64,000 bases of DNA from JAPHSX01 sp041554195. Its GTDB lineage: Bacteria; Pseudomonadota; Gammaproteobacteria; Thiohalomonadales; Thiohalomonadaceae. Shown piece by piece: positions 17,207 to 25,684 of the stretch. The translations under genes were made by a program, and so were the position numbers. Position 1 is the stretch's first letter. Each line of letters starts with the position of its first letter. The notes under the pieces were generated by a model. It ran no database searches, was not told the origin of the DNA, and saw only the letters and a program-made list of their open reading frames with translations. Location of the stretch: NCBI GenBank assembly GCA_041554195.1, contig JBFFMJ010000002.1:337938-401937 (forward strand). The letters run 5' to 3'.

Positions 17207-17243
17207 AGTGCGAGACGGTAAACGTAAGTTTCCGACTCGCACT
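17207..17243 (+). other. Strong RNA hairpin with GNRA tetraloop in the dsrA-dsrB spacer
   Basis: AGTGCGAG pairs with CTCGCACT (8 bp), then an A-A mismatch, CGG with CCG, one bulged T, and AAAC with GTTT, closed by a GTAA tetraloop. It starts 10 bp after the dsrA stop. An A-run follows, not a T-run, so it is not an intrinsic terminator. Likely roles are mRNA stabilisation or a processing site between dsrA and dsrB. Confidence 0.8.
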
Positions 17244-17275
17244 AAAAAATAAACTTTGAAAAGTAGGAGGTAAAC

Positions 17276-18346
17276 ATGTCTGCACCTCGCATGCCTGATG
17301 AGTGCGGTGTACCGGATCCTTTTCCGTTCATGCACCCAGTTTTAAAAGCCAACTTCGGTCAGTGGAGCTACCACGATCGTCCGCGTCCTGGTGTTCTACG
17401 CCACGTTGCTAAGGGCGGAGACCAGGTTTGGACCGTTCGTGCGGGTACCGCCCGTCAAATGGATCTCTACACCATCCGTAACCTTTGCGACATCGCTGAT
17501 GAATTCGCTGAAGGCCACGTTCGTTTCACCATGCGCTCTAACATCGAGTTCATGGTTAGCAGCGAAGATAAGGTTAATCCCCTGATCGAGAAGCTGGGCG
17601 CCGAAGGCTTCCCCGTTGGTGGTACCGGTCCTTCCGTTACCATGATCTCGCACACCCAGGGCTGGTTGCACTGCGACATCCCCGGTACCGACGCCTCTGG
17701 TGTGGTTAAGGCGCTGATGGATGAGCTGCACGAAGAGTTCATCAAAGAAGAGATGCCTAACCGCGTCCACATCACCACCTCTTGCTGCCAGATCAACTGT
17801 GGTGGTCAGGGCGACATCGCAATCAACATCCAGCACACCAAGCCGCCGAAGATTAACCACGAGCTGGTGGGTAACGCCTGTGAGCGTCCTACCGTTGTAG
17901 CTCGCTGCCCGGTTGCTGCTATCCGTCCTGCTATCGTAAACGGTAAGCCTTCACTGGAAGTTGACGAGAAGAAGTGCATCTGCTGTGGTGCCTGCTTCCC
18001 TCCTTGTCCTCCGATGCAGATCAACGACCCTGAGTTCTCCAAGCTCGCTATCTGGGTTGGTGGTAAGCACTCTAACGCCCGTTCCAAGCCGATGTTCCAC
18101 AAGCTGGTTGCTGCTGGCCTGCCGAACAATCCTCCGCGCTGGCCTGAAGTTGCCGAGACCGTCAAGAACATCCTGGCTGTCTACAAGGAAGATGGTAAGG
18201 ACTGGGAACGCATGGGTGACTGGGTTGAGCGTATTGGTTGGCCCGCATTCTTCCAGAAGACCGGTCTGCCGTTCACCAAGTACCACATCGATAACTGGCG
18301 TGGTGGTCGTGCGAACCTGAACGCTTCTGCTCACATCCGCTTCTAA
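17276..18346 (+). CDS. dsrB: Reverse dissimilatory sulfite reductase beta subunit
   Basis: 356 residues. Key segments are TTSCCQINCGGQGD (siroheme/cluster region, about residues 165-178), CERPTVVARCPVAAI, and the ferredoxin domain CICCGACFPPCPPMQIND (about 237-255). It pairs with DsrA; the beta subunit carries the catalytically active siroheme and the contact site for the DsrC tail. An AGGAGG ribosome site is 6 bases before the ATG. The 78-bp spacer after dsrA contains a strong hairpin (17207-17243), while dsrE follows after 17 bp. Confidence 0.97.
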   Translation: MSAPRMPDECGVPDPFPFMHPVLKANFGQWSYHDRPRPGVLRHVAKGGDQVWTVRAGTARQMDLYTIRNLCDIADEFAEGHVRFTMRSNIEFMVSSEDKVNPLIEKLGAEGFPVGGTGPSVTMISHTQGWLHCDIPGTDASGVVKALMDELHEEFIKEEMPNRVHITTSCCQINCGGQGDIAINIQHTKPPKINHELVGNACERPTVVARCPVAAIRPAIVNGKPSLEVDEKKCICCGACFPPCPPMQINDPEFSKLAIWVGGKHSNARSKPMFHKLVAAGLPNNPPRWPEVAETVKNILAVYKEDGKDWERMGDWVERIGWPAFFQKTGLPFTKYHIDNWRGGRANLNASAHIRF

Positions 18347-18363
18347 TAAGGGTTATTGAGAAA

Positions 18364-18756
18364 ATGAAGTTTACTATACAGGTTAACGAAGGTCCCTATC
18401 AGCACCAGGCCTCTGACACCGCGTATCAGTTCACCAAGGCTGCCCTGGAGAAGGGACACGAGATCTTTCGTGTCTTCTTCTACCACGACGGCGTGAACAA
18501 CGCGACCCGTCTGACCACTCCCCCGCAGGATGACCGTAATGTGGTTACCCGCTGGAGTGAGCTGGCTGAAAAGCACGACCTCGATATGGTTGTCTGTGTT
18601 GCCGCGGCCCAGCGCCGTGGTATCGCCGATGCCGACGAGTCCAAGCGTAATGGTAAAGACGCCGACAACATCGCCCCCGGTTTCCGTATCTCCGGTCTGG
18701 GTCAGTTGATCGAAGGTGGCGTCCAGGCCGACCGTCTGGTTGTGTTTGGTGACTAA
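18364..18756 (+). CDS. dsrE: DsrE subunit of the DsrEFH sulfurtransferase
   Basis: 130 residues of the DsrE/TusD fold. The conserved active-site cysteine is Cys78 in VVCVAAAQRRG, which accepts sulfane sulfur. DsrE2F2H2 is a cytoplasmic hexamer that receives sulfur from upstream carriers such as TusA and passes it to DsrC. dsrF begins 12 bp downstream. The presence of dsrEFH is a recognised marker for sulfur-oxidising rather than sulfate-reducing dsr loci. Confidence 0.96.
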   Translation: MKFTIQVNEGPYQHQASDTAYQFTKAALEKGHEIFRVFFYHDGVNNATRLTTPPQDDRNVVTRWSELAEKHDLDMVVCVAAAQRRGIADADESKRNGKDADNIAPGFRISGLGQLIEGGVQADRLVVFGD

Positions 18757-18768
18757 GGGGAATATGAG

Positions 18769-19176
18769 ATGAGTGAAACAAAGAAATTTTTGTACGTGAA
18801 CCGCAAGGCTCCGTACGGCACTGTCTACGCCCTTGAGTCGCTGGAAGTTGTTCTGATCGGTGCTGCGTTTGAACAAGACGTACAGCTGCTGTTCATGGAT
18901 GACGGTGTATTCCAGATCGCTAAAGGTCAGGATACCGCTGAGTCCGGAATGAAGAACTTCTCACCCACCTACACTGCCCTCGGCGACTACGAAGTCACCA
19001 AGATGTATGTAGACAAAGAGTCACTGGAAGAGCGTGGACTGACGGTCGATGATCTGCTTCCGCTGGTTTGGGAAGATGAAGATGATGATTATGCCGAGAA
19101 GGATTCAATCATTCTCGTCAGCCGTGACGAAATCGCTGCTCTGATGGAAGAGCAGGACGTGGTCCTGAGCTTCTAA
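18769..19176 (+). CDS. dsrF: DsrF subunit of the DsrEFH sulfurtransferase
   Basis: 135 residues of the DsrF/TusC family. It begins MSETKKFLYVNRKAPYGTVY, with EVVLIGAAFEQDVQLLFMDDGV following. No cysteine is present in the protein, which fits a structural subunit rather than a sulfur carrier. An acidic tail region (EDEDDDYAEKD) precedes the C-terminal strand. It sits between dsrE (12 bp) and dsrH (14 bp). Confidence 0.95.
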   Translation: MSETKKFLYVNRKAPYGTVYALESLEVVLIGAAFEQDVQLLFMDDGVFQIAKGQDTAESGMKNFSPTYTALGDYEVTKMYVDKESLEERGLTVDDLLPLVWEDEDDDYAEKDSIILVSRDEIAALMEEQDVVLSF

Positions 19177-19190
19177 AAGGGGATATAGAT

Positions 19191-19490
19191 ATGTTGCATA
19201 CCGTAAATAAATCGCCCTTCACCAACAACAGCCTGGAGTCCTGCCTGGACTGCGTTGCCGATGGCGCGGCTGTTCTGTTGATTGAAGATGGTGTCTATGG
19301 CGCCCTGAACGGCAGCAAAGTTGCCGACAAGGTGAAAGCTGCTATGGGTAAGGTTACCGTTTACGCCCTGAGTGCCGATGTTAAGGCCCGTGGCATTGCC
19401 GACAAGGTTATTGACGGCATCAAACTGGTAGATTACGCCGGGTTTGTTGACCTCACTGTCGAGAACGACAAAGTTCAAGCCTGGCTGTAA
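19191..19490 (+). CDS. dsrH: DsrH subunit of the DsrEFH sulfurtransferase
   Basis: 99 residues of the DsrH/TusB family, starting MLHTVNKSPF. Cysteines are at 18 and 21 (SLESCLDC), and LLIEDGVYGAL is characteristic of the family. It completes the DsrEFH hexamer that hands sulfur to DsrC, encoded 42 bp downstream. A GGGGAT ribosome-site region is 7-10 bases before the ATG. Confidence 0.95.
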   Translation: MLHTVNKSPFTNNSLESCLDCVADGAAVLLIEDGVYGALNGSKVADKVKAAMGKVTVYALSADVKARGIADKVIDGIKLVDYAGFVDLTVENDKVQAWL

Positions 19491-19532
19491 GTAAAGCTGA
19501 GCCGTTTTTAACTCAATTAGGAGAAAAGTAAC

Positions 19533-19868
19533 ATGGCTACAATGACCGTTAATGGTAAAGACTACGAAGTAGATGAAGAGGGCTACCTCATCGATCTGTC
19601 TCAGTGGAACAAAGAAGTTGGTGAAGAGCTTGCCAAGTCCGAGAGCGTTGAGATGACCGAAGGCCACTGGGAAGTTATCGACTTCCTGCGTGAGTACTAC
19701 GACGAGTACCAGATCGCTCCTGCGGTTCGCGTCCTCACCAAGGCTATCGGCAAGAAGCTGGGTAAAGAGAAAGGCAACAGCAAGTACCTGTACGAGCTGT
19801 TCCCCTACGGTCCTGCCAAGCAGGCCTGTAAGATCGCTGGTCTGCCTAAGCCTACCGGTTGTATCTAA
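19533..19868 (+). CDS. dsrC: DsrC, sulfur-carrier protein and substrate of DsrAB and DsrK
   Basis: 111 residues. The flexible C-terminal arm ends QACKIAGLPKPTGCI with both redox cysteines (Cys99 and the penultimate Cys110), the hallmark of genuine DsrC as opposed to TusE. It carries sulfur as a persulfide/trisulfide between DsrEFH, DsrAB and the DsrMKJOP complex. AGGAG is about 9 bp before the start. A 9-bp hairpin directly after the gene (19882-19902) could raise dsrC transcript abundance over the genes beyond. A cysteine-free paralogue lies at 13401-13739. Confidence 0.97.
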   Translation: MATMTVNGKDYEVDEEGYLIDLSQWNKEVGEELAKSESVEMTEGHWEVIDFLREYYDEYQIAPAVRVLTKAIGKKLGKEKGNSKYLYELFPYGPAKQACKIAGLPKPTGCI

Positions 19869-19881
19869 AGTAGTATGTGTC

Positions 19882-19902
19882 GGGGGAGAGCACCTCTCCC
19901 CC
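19882..19902 (+). terminator. Strong hairpin after dsrC, probable partial terminator or 3' stabiliser
   Basis: GGGGGAGAG, CAC loop, CTCTCCCCC: a perfect 9-bp stem, 13 bases after the dsrC stop, followed by TTCTCAATATTTT. The T content is too interrupted for an efficient terminator. Read-through into dsrM is expected because the operon continues with no evident new promoter. Confidence 0.75.
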
Positions 19903-19937
19903 TTCTCAATATTTTCCGGATTTCGGAGGCTCGATAA

Positions 19938-20660
19938 ATGTCAGTGCTCTATGCACTTCTATTTTATGTAGCGTTTGTGCTGCTGGTTGGTGGTGTTGGT
20001 TTTAAAATTTACCAATACTGGTCTACCCCTGCGCCGCTCAAGATTCCTACAACTCCCGCTCCCATTACACGTGGTGGCGTGGCGTTTCGCATCGGCCGTG
20101 AGGTCGTGCTGTTCGAAAGCCTGTTTAAATCCAATAAGTGGATCTGGCTCTTCGGCTATATGTTTCATGTTGGTCTGGCGCTGGTACTGATCCGCCATGG
20201 CCGCTACTTCCAGGATGTCGGTCCGATACTGAAGTTTCTTCAGCCTTTCGGTATCTACGCCGGTTTTGCCATGGTCGTCGGTCTACTCGGCCTGTGGGCA
20301 CGCCGTATCCTTGTCGAACGTATTCGTTACATCACCGGCCCGTCCGATCACCTGATACTGGCGCTGCTGGTAGGTATCGGCGCCTCTGGCCTGATGATGA
20401 AATTCGTCAAGCACACCGACATCGTGGCAGTAAAAGTGTTCTTCCAGAACGTGATGCACTTCAACTTCGGCGCACTGGCCCTGCCTAGCGACCCGATCCT
20501 GATGTTGCACCTGTTCCTGGTGGCGGTACTGATGATTATCTTCCCGCTCAGCAAACTGCTGCATGCGCCAGGAATATTCTTCAGCCCGACGCGTAACCAG
20601 GTCGACAATCCGCGTGAGAAGCGACATATCGCTCCGTGGGCTGCCGAGATGGAAAAGTAA
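19938..20660 (+). CDS. dsrM: DsrM, membrane haem b subunit of DsrMKJOP
   Basis: 240 residues, the shorter form typical of sulfur oxidisers. Hydrophobic segments lie at about 3-25, 65-90, 100-125, 133-155 and 185-205, with histidines in or near them (FHVGLALVLIRHGRYF, NVMHFNF, LMLHLFL) that can ligate haem b. The fold is the NarI family. DsrM binds quinone and passes electrons to or from DsrK. The ribosome site CGGAGG lies 9 bases before the start. The 5' neighbour is separated by the dsrC hairpin; dsrK follows after 41 bp. Confidence 0.94.
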   Translation: MSVLYALLFYVAFVLLVGGVGFKIYQYWSTPAPLKIPTTPAPITRGGVAFRIGREVVLFESLFKSNKWIWLFGYMFHVGLALVLIRHGRYFQDVGPILKFLQPFGIYAGFAMVVGLLGLWARRILVERIRYITGPSDHLILALLVGIGASGLMMKFVKHTDIVAVKVFFQNVMHFNFGALALPSDPILMLHLFLVAVLMIIFPLSKLLHAPGIFFSPTRNQVDNPREKRHIAPWAAEMEK

Positions 20661-20701
20661 CGTCTAGGCGAATTTGGACTTAAAGAACTGAGGATAATCG
20701 C

Positions 20702-22312
20702 GTGGCCGATTTTCAGACACCAGAGTTTCGGGAATACCCAGCTATTCCCAATGCGCTAGTACCTAATGCGACGGGACACCTGAGCCCGTTCGTAGCAAAG
20801 CCTGAACACCAGGAGCAGCTCGGCTTCCCCGGCGAGCTGGTCGATAACTGGGAAGAGAAGGCGATTGATAAAATGGGTGACCTGCTGAGCAAGTATCGCT
20901 CGCTACGCGTCTACCTTGATAGCTGTGTGAAGTGTGGCTCCTGTACTGACAAGTGCCACTACTTCCAGGGCACCAGCGACCCGAAGAATATGCCGGTAGC
21001 GCGTCAGGACTTGATGCGCAGTGTCTACCGCCGTTACTTCACCTTTGCTGGTAAGACCCTCTCCAAGTTCGGTTTGGGTGGTCTGGTCGGTGCCCAGGAG
21101 ATGAACAAAGAGGTATTGGACGACTGGTATAGCTATTTCCACCAGTGTTCGCAGTGCCGTCGCTGTTCGGTCTTCTGCCCCTACGGTATCGATACCGCCG
21201 AGATCTCCATGGCAGCTCGCGAGATCATGGACCACGTTGGTCTTGGCCAGAAATACTGTAATGAGATCCTGGGTAAGTTGCAGAAGGTGGGTAACAACCT
21301 CGGTCTGCCTGAGCCTGCGCTGGCGGCAACGCTTGCGGAGTACGCCGAAGAGATCGAAGACGATACCGGCCTGCCGGTGAAGATGCCTCTTGATGTTAAG
21401 GGTGCCGATGTCCTGCTGATCACCCCCTCAGCCGACTTCTTCGCCGAGCCACATATTGATGGCCTGATGGGTTACGCCAAGGTGTTCCACGAGGCTGGTG
21501 TCAGCTGGACCCTTAGCTCCTACGCCTCTGAGGCGGCCAACTTCTCGATGTTCATTGGCTCTTACAGCAACATGAAGATCTGTGCCGAGCGTATTCGCGA
21601 CGCCGCCATTGAGCTGGGCGTTAAGCGCATCATCGTTGGTGAGTGTGGTCATGCCTGGCGTGTGGCCTACTCCTTCTGGAACACCGTTGCCGGTATCGGC
21701 TCAGGTGCGGATCCGGATGATAAGTACGCACAAATCCTGCAGAAGCAACTGGATCACAGCGTTAAGCAGCCGACCCACATCTGTGAGTTCACCTACGACC
21801 TCATTCAGAAGGGTAAACTGCGTTTTAACAAAGAAGAGAACGACCACCGTACCGTTACCTTCCATGACTCCTGCAACGTTGCCCGCGGTTCACGCATGGG
21901 TGACTGGACAGGTGGTCAGTTCGATATTCCTCGCGAGGTGATCAAGGCGTGCTGCAACAACTACGTCGATATGGATCCCGATACCATTAAGGAAAAAACC
22001 TACTGCTGTGGTGGCGGTGGCGGTCTGCTGACCGATGACTTGATGGAGATCCGCGTTAAGGGTGCCCTCCCTCGTATGGAGGCCCTGAAGGATGTCGCCG
22101 ATAACAACGGCGTGAACACTTTGGCGGCAATTTGTGCGATTTGTAAGGCACAGTTTGCCAAGGTACTGCCCTACTACAGCTTCCCCATGGACATGCTAGT
22201 AAGTACCCATCAGCTGGTCGGCGAGGCACTGATTATGACCGGTTCCGAGCAGGAGAAAGAGTTGATGGAAGATGAGGCAGAACCCGCACCAGAAACCGAA
22301 ACACCGGAATAA
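20702..22312 (+). CDS. dsrK: DsrK, HdrD-like iron-sulfur catalytic subunit of DsrMKJOP
   Basis: 536 residues from a GTG start with GAGGATAAT upstream. Two [4Fe-4S] ferredoxin motifs occur at about 75 (CVKCGSCTDKCH) and 148 (CSQCRRCSVFCPYG). The C-terminal CCG-type domain has HDSCNVARG and YCCGGGGG (about 434) for the special cluster that acts on the DsrC disulfide/trisulfide, as in heterodisulfide reductase HdrD. The last 25 residues are very acidic (EKELMEDEAEPAPETETPE). It is a cytoplasm-facing partner of DsrM. Confidence 0.96.
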   Translation: MADFQTPEFREYPAIPNALVPNATGHLSPFVAKPEHQEQLGFPGELVDNWEEKAIDKMGDLLSKYRSLRVYLDSCVKCGSCTDKCHYFQGTSDPKNMPVARQDLMRSVYRRYFTFAGKTLSKFGLGGLVGAQEMNKEVLDDWYSYFHQCSQCRRCSVFCPYGIDTAEISMAAREIMDHVGLGQKYCNEILGKLQKVGNNLGLPEPALAATLAEYAEEIEDDTGLPVKMPLDVKGADVLLITPSADFFAEPHIDGLMGYAKVFHEAGVSWTLSSYASEAANFSMFIGSYSNMKICAERIRDAAIELGVKRIIVGECGHAWRVAYSFWNTVAGIGSGADPDDKYAQILQKQLDHSVKQPTHICEFTYDLIQKGKLRFNKEENDHRTVTFHDSCNVARGSRMGDWTGGQFDIPREVIKACCNNYVDMDPDTIKEKTYCCGGGGGLLTDDLMEIRVKGALPRMEALKDVADNNGVNTLAAICAICKAQFAKVLPYYSFPMDMLVSTHQLVGEALIMTGSEQEKELMEDEAEPAPETETPE

Positions 22313-22386
22313 CTGACACTGGCAGGCGGCTTTATGTAGTGCCGCTACCGCAACAACCGATTTAGAGGCATAGGAGAGTTTTAAAG

Positions 22387-24378
22387 ATGGCAACTTCTAG
22401 CGATGATATGAATAAAGAGTATACCTTCCGACGTTATAACGACGGTGATGAGCAGTGGGACAGCCTCGACGAGAATATCTTCCAGGCTGGCTGGACCCAT
22501 AAGTGTCCTACCTATGTACACCGTACTCCTCCCTGTCAGGGCAGCTGCCCTTCAGGTCATGACGTACGTGGTTGGTTGGATATCGTTCGCGGCATTGAGA
22601 AGCCCACCGGCGAGATGAGCATGCAGGAGTACGCCTTCCAGCGCGCTACCATGTCTAACCCCTTCCCCTCTGTTATGGGTCGCGTCTGCCCCGCTCCTTG
22701 TGAGGACGGCTGTAACCGCAACATGGTTGATGACTTTGTTGGTATCAACTCGGTTGAGCAGTACATCGGTGACCAGGCTCTGGAAAACAACTTCCAGCTG
22801 GCCTCTGCCGGTGCCGATACCGGTAAAAAGGTTGCCATCATCGGTGGTGGCCCGGGTGGTATGGCTGCGGCCTACCAGCTGCGCCTGAAAGGCCACGCTG
22901 TCACCATCTTTGATGCACAGGAAGAGCTGGGCGGCATGATGCGTTATGGTATCCCTGGCTATCGTATGCCTCGCGACGTGATGGACGGTGAGATCAAGCG
23001 TATTATCGACATGGGTGTTGAGGTTAAGAGCAAGACCAAGGTCGGTGTTGACGTGCCGATGGACGAAGTTGAGAAGAACTTCGACGCCGTGGTCTTCGCC
23101 ATGGGAGCCCAGGCCGGTCGTGCCCTGCCTATCCCCGGTGCTGATGCGGTTAACTGCATCACCGGTGTTGCCTTCCTCGCCGCCTTCAACGAAGGCCGCC
23201 TGAAGGCGGTAACCGGTAAGATCATCGTTATCGGTGGTGGTGATACATCTATCGACGTTGCCTCGGTGGCCCGTCGTCTCGGTAAGATCACCGTTGAGCA
23301 CGAGAAGGATCGTCCTGAGCACATCATCATCAACCAGACTGCACACGATGTTGCCGAGTCTGCTGCCCGTCAAGGCGCAGATGTTACCCTGATGTCACGC
23401 TCTGCCATTGAGCACATGCCTGCGGCCCAGTACGAGATTGAAGACGCTACTCGTGAGGGTGTTGAAATCCTTGGTCAGCTGACTCCGGTTGAAGTTATTA
23501 AGGGTGACGATGGTCGCGCTACCGGTCTTAAGGTGCAGAAGCTTGAGGCCGACGGCAAGACCCCTATCGAAGGCAGCGAGTACGTTATCGACGCCGAGCT
23601 CATCGTCGCGGCCATCGGCCAGGGCGGTGATTGGGAAGGCATGGACGGTTACTCCAATGACCGTGGTCTGGCCGACGCCGACAAGAACTTCCAGGTTCCT
23701 GGTAAGCCCGGTTTCTTCGCCATCGGTGATATCGTGCGTCCACACCTGCTGACCACCGCTATCGGCCACGCCTCTATCGCGGCCGAGAGTATCGACTTCT
23801 ACCTCAACAACAAAGAGCTGAAGTCCCGTCCGAAGGTTGACGTACATCACTGGAATCTGCTTGAGAAGCTGCGTGAAACCGATCACATGCCTTCTGAGTA
23901 CCATGGTCTGAGCAAAGAGGAAGTCGTTAAGGCTGAAGGCTTCGCCAAAGAGATCGACCTGGGTATTCGTGGTACTTCCGAGGATGACTTCGCGGTACAC
24001 AACTACGAAGACCGCTCGATGGCCGAGATCATCTCCTCTGACCGTCTGTTCCTGGGTCACTTCGAAGAAGAAGCCCGTAACAAGCGCTCACACATTGAGG
24101 TAAGTGCTGCCGACGTTATCGGCAACTTCCAGGAGCGTCTGGTTCCTCTGCAAGAAGAGCAGGTTGTTGCTGAAGCCAAGCGCTGCATGAGCTGCGGTAT
24201 GTGCTTTGAGTGTGACAACTGTGTCATCTACTGTCCTCAGGAAGCGGTGAAGAAGTCTCCCAAGGACAAGAACACCACCGGTCGTTATGTATACACCGAC
24301 TACAGCAAATGCATCGGTTGTCACATCTGTGCCGATGTCTGCCCTACCGGCTACATCGACATGGGTATGGGTGAATAA
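22387..24378 (+). CDS. dsrL: DsrL, iron-sulfur flavoprotein NAD(P)H:acceptor oxidoreductase
   Basis: 663 residues. Order: N-terminal cysteine motifs (CPTYVHRTPPCQGSCPSG, then CPAPCEDGCNRN) as in glutamate-synthase small subunits; the FAD site GGGPGGMAAAYQLRLKG (about 152) with MMRYGIPGYRMP; the pyridine-nucleotide site GGGDTSIDVA (about 282); a linker; and a C-terminal ferredoxin domain with CMSCGMCFECDNC and CIGCHICADVCPTGY (about 600-655). DsrL is essential for oxidative sulfur metabolism in purple sulfur bacteria and interacts with DsrAB, transferring electrons to NAD(P)+. A 74-bp spacer with a weak GCGGC/GCCGC stem separates it from dsrK; dsrJ follows after 9 bp. Confidence 0.96.
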   Translation: MATSSDDMNKEYTFRRYNDGDEQWDSLDENIFQAGWTHKCPTYVHRTPPCQGSCPSGHDVRGWLDIVRGIEKPTGEMSMQEYAFQRATMSNPFPSVMGRVCPAPCEDGCNRNMVDDFVGINSVEQYIGDQALENNFQLASAGADTGKKVAIIGGGPGGMAAAYQLRLKGHAVTIFDAQEELGGMMRYGIPGYRMPRDVMDGEIKRIIDMGVEVKSKTKVGVDVPMDEVEKNFDAVVFAMGAQAGRALPIPGADAVNCITGVAFLAAFNEGRLKAVTGKIIVIGGGDTSIDVASVARRLGKITVEHEKDRPEHIIINQTAHDVAESAARQGADVTLMSRSAIEHMPAAQYEIEDATREGVEILGQLTPVEVIKGDDGRATGLKVQKLEADGKTPIEGSEYVIDAELIVAAIGQGGDWEGMDGYSNDRGLADADKNFQVPGKPGFFAIGDIVRPHLLTTAIGHASIAAESIDFYLNNKELKSRPKVDVHHWNLLEKLRETDHMPSEYHGLSKEEVVKAEGFAKEIDLGIRGTSEDDFAVHNYEDRSMAEIISSDRLFLGHFEEEARNKRSHIEVSAADVIGNFQERLVPLQEEQVVAEAKRCMSCGMCFECDNCVIYCPQEAVKKSPKDKNTTGRYVYTDYSKCIGCHICADVCPTGYIDMGMGE

Positions 24379-24387
24379 GGGGACGTC

Positions 24388-24894
24388 ATGAAGCCACTTA
24401 GCAAGCTTCTACAACTTATCGCGGCACTGTCTGCACTGACTCTGTCAGTGCCGGCCTTTGCCGACGAGGGTAACGGTGTGGGACCAGTTATTCCCAAGGC
24501 CGTGAAGGGTGAGCAGTGTGTTGAGGATACCGATGTGATGCGTCGCGATCACATGAAGTATCTTAAAAAGCACCGTGACGAGACACTGCGCGAAGGCATT
24601 CGTACCAAACAGTACAGCCTGAAGCAGTGCCTTGAATGTCACGTCCCGGCAAAAGATTCTGCCGAGGCCTCTCGCGCTGAAGGTCAGCACTTCTGCAAGA
24701 ACTGCCACGTCTATACCGGCGTGACTATTGACTGCTTTGAGTGTCACGCCACCATGCCGGAGAAAACAGCACAGTTCCACCCGCTGGTTACCCCGCGCAT
24801 GAAGGCGCTGAAAGACCTTCACCAACCCGACTCATCTGCGCTGCTTAACAACATTGCAGCGACCCAGACTCAAACAGGTGGTGCAATCCAATGA
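24388..24894 (+). CDS. dsrJ: DsrJ, periplasmic trihaem cytochrome c of DsrMKJOP
   Basis: 168 residues. Signal peptide or anchor at 1-25 (LSALTLSVPAFA-DEG). Three CXXCH haem sites: CLECH (about 81), CKNCH (about 103) and CFECH (about 116). Characterised DsrJ has one haem with unusual ligation; the proximal ligands cannot be assigned by eye here. It overlaps dsrO by four bases (ATGA), so the two periplasmic subunits are translationally coupled. Confidence 0.95.
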   Translation: MKPLSKLLQLIAALSALTLSVPAFADEGNGVGPVIPKAVKGEQCVEDTDVMRRDHMKYLKKHRDETLREGIRTKQYSLKQCLECHVPAKDSAEASRAEGQHFCKNCHVYTGVTIDCFECHATMPEKTAQFHPLVTPRMKALKDLHQPDSSALLNNIAATQTQTGGAIQ

Positions 24895-25658
24895 GCGAGA
24901 TGAAGCAAACGGATCAGTCACGTCGTGAGTTTCTCGGTGGCGGTGCCAAGCTGGCCGCTGGCCTCAGCATTGCACCGGGCGTTATGCTCTATGGTGTTGC
25001 CGAGGCTCGTCCTGCCGAACAGGCCGCCAGCAGCGATCAACGCTGGGGTATGCTCATCGATACCAACAAGTGCGCCAAGGGCTGCGACGCTTGCGTTAGC
25101 GGCTGCCAGAGCGAGAACGGTTGGGGTCCCGATAGCCAGGACGAAGTGCATTCCAACGAACTGCAAAAGTCACAGTGGATCCGCAAGGTCGAGCTGCGCA
25201 ACACAGCAACCGGTCACGTTCAGTCGTTACCGATGATGTGTCAGCACTGCGAAAACCCACCCTGTGTTGATGTCTGCCCTACCGGTGCCTCAATGAAGCG
25301 TGAAGATGGCATCGTACTGGTCGACAAGCATATCTGCATCGGCTGCCGCTATTGCATGATGGCCTGCCCCTACAAGGCTCGCTCCTTCGTGCATGAAGCA
25401 CTGCATAACCAGCGTGAGCATGCGCCACGTGGTAAGGGCACCGTTGAGGCCTGCACCATGTGTGTTCACAAGCTTGATGCTGGTGATGGTTCAACCGCCT
25501 GTGCAGATGCCTGTAACAGCGAAGGCCACAAGGCGATCATCGTCGGTGACCTGCGTGATGAGAACAGCGAAATTGCCCAGGCCGTTGCCCAGCATGCAAC
25601 AACCCAGGTACGCGCGGATCTCGGTCTTAACACCGGTGTCCGGTATCGCGGCATCTAA
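24891..25658 (+). CDS. dsrO: DsrO, Tat-exported ferredoxin-like subunit of DsrMKJOP
   Basis: 255 residues. A twin-arginine signal SRREFLGGGAKLAAGL lies in the first 35 residues, so the folded protein is exported to the periplasm. Four cysteine groups are visible: CAKGCDACVSGC, CQHCENPPCVDVCPTGA, CIGCRYCMMACPYKAR, and CTMCVHKL...CADACNSEG. This is the four-cluster DMSO-reductase-B-like arrangement. It connects DsrJ with the membrane subunit DsrP, whose gene begins 26 bp downstream. Confidence 0.95.
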   Translation: MSEMKQTDQSRREFLGGGAKLAAGLSIAPGVMLYGVAEARPAEQAASSDQRWGMLIDTNKCAKGCDACVSGCQSENGWGPDSQDEVHSNELQKSQWIRKVELRNTATGHVQSLPMMCQHCENPPCVDVCPTGASMKREDGIVLVDKHICIGCRYCMMACPYKARSFVHEALHNQREHAPRGKGTVEACTMCVHKLDAGDGSTACADACNSEGHKAIIVGDLRDENSEIAQAVAQHATTQVRADLGLNTGVRYRGI

Positions 25659-25684
25659 CCGTAAGAGTTAACGGAAAGAGAAGC

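Noticed and set aside
22552..23373. 273-residue frame antisense to dsrL
   Set aside because: Arises from the strong codon bias of dsrL; no domain and no start signal.
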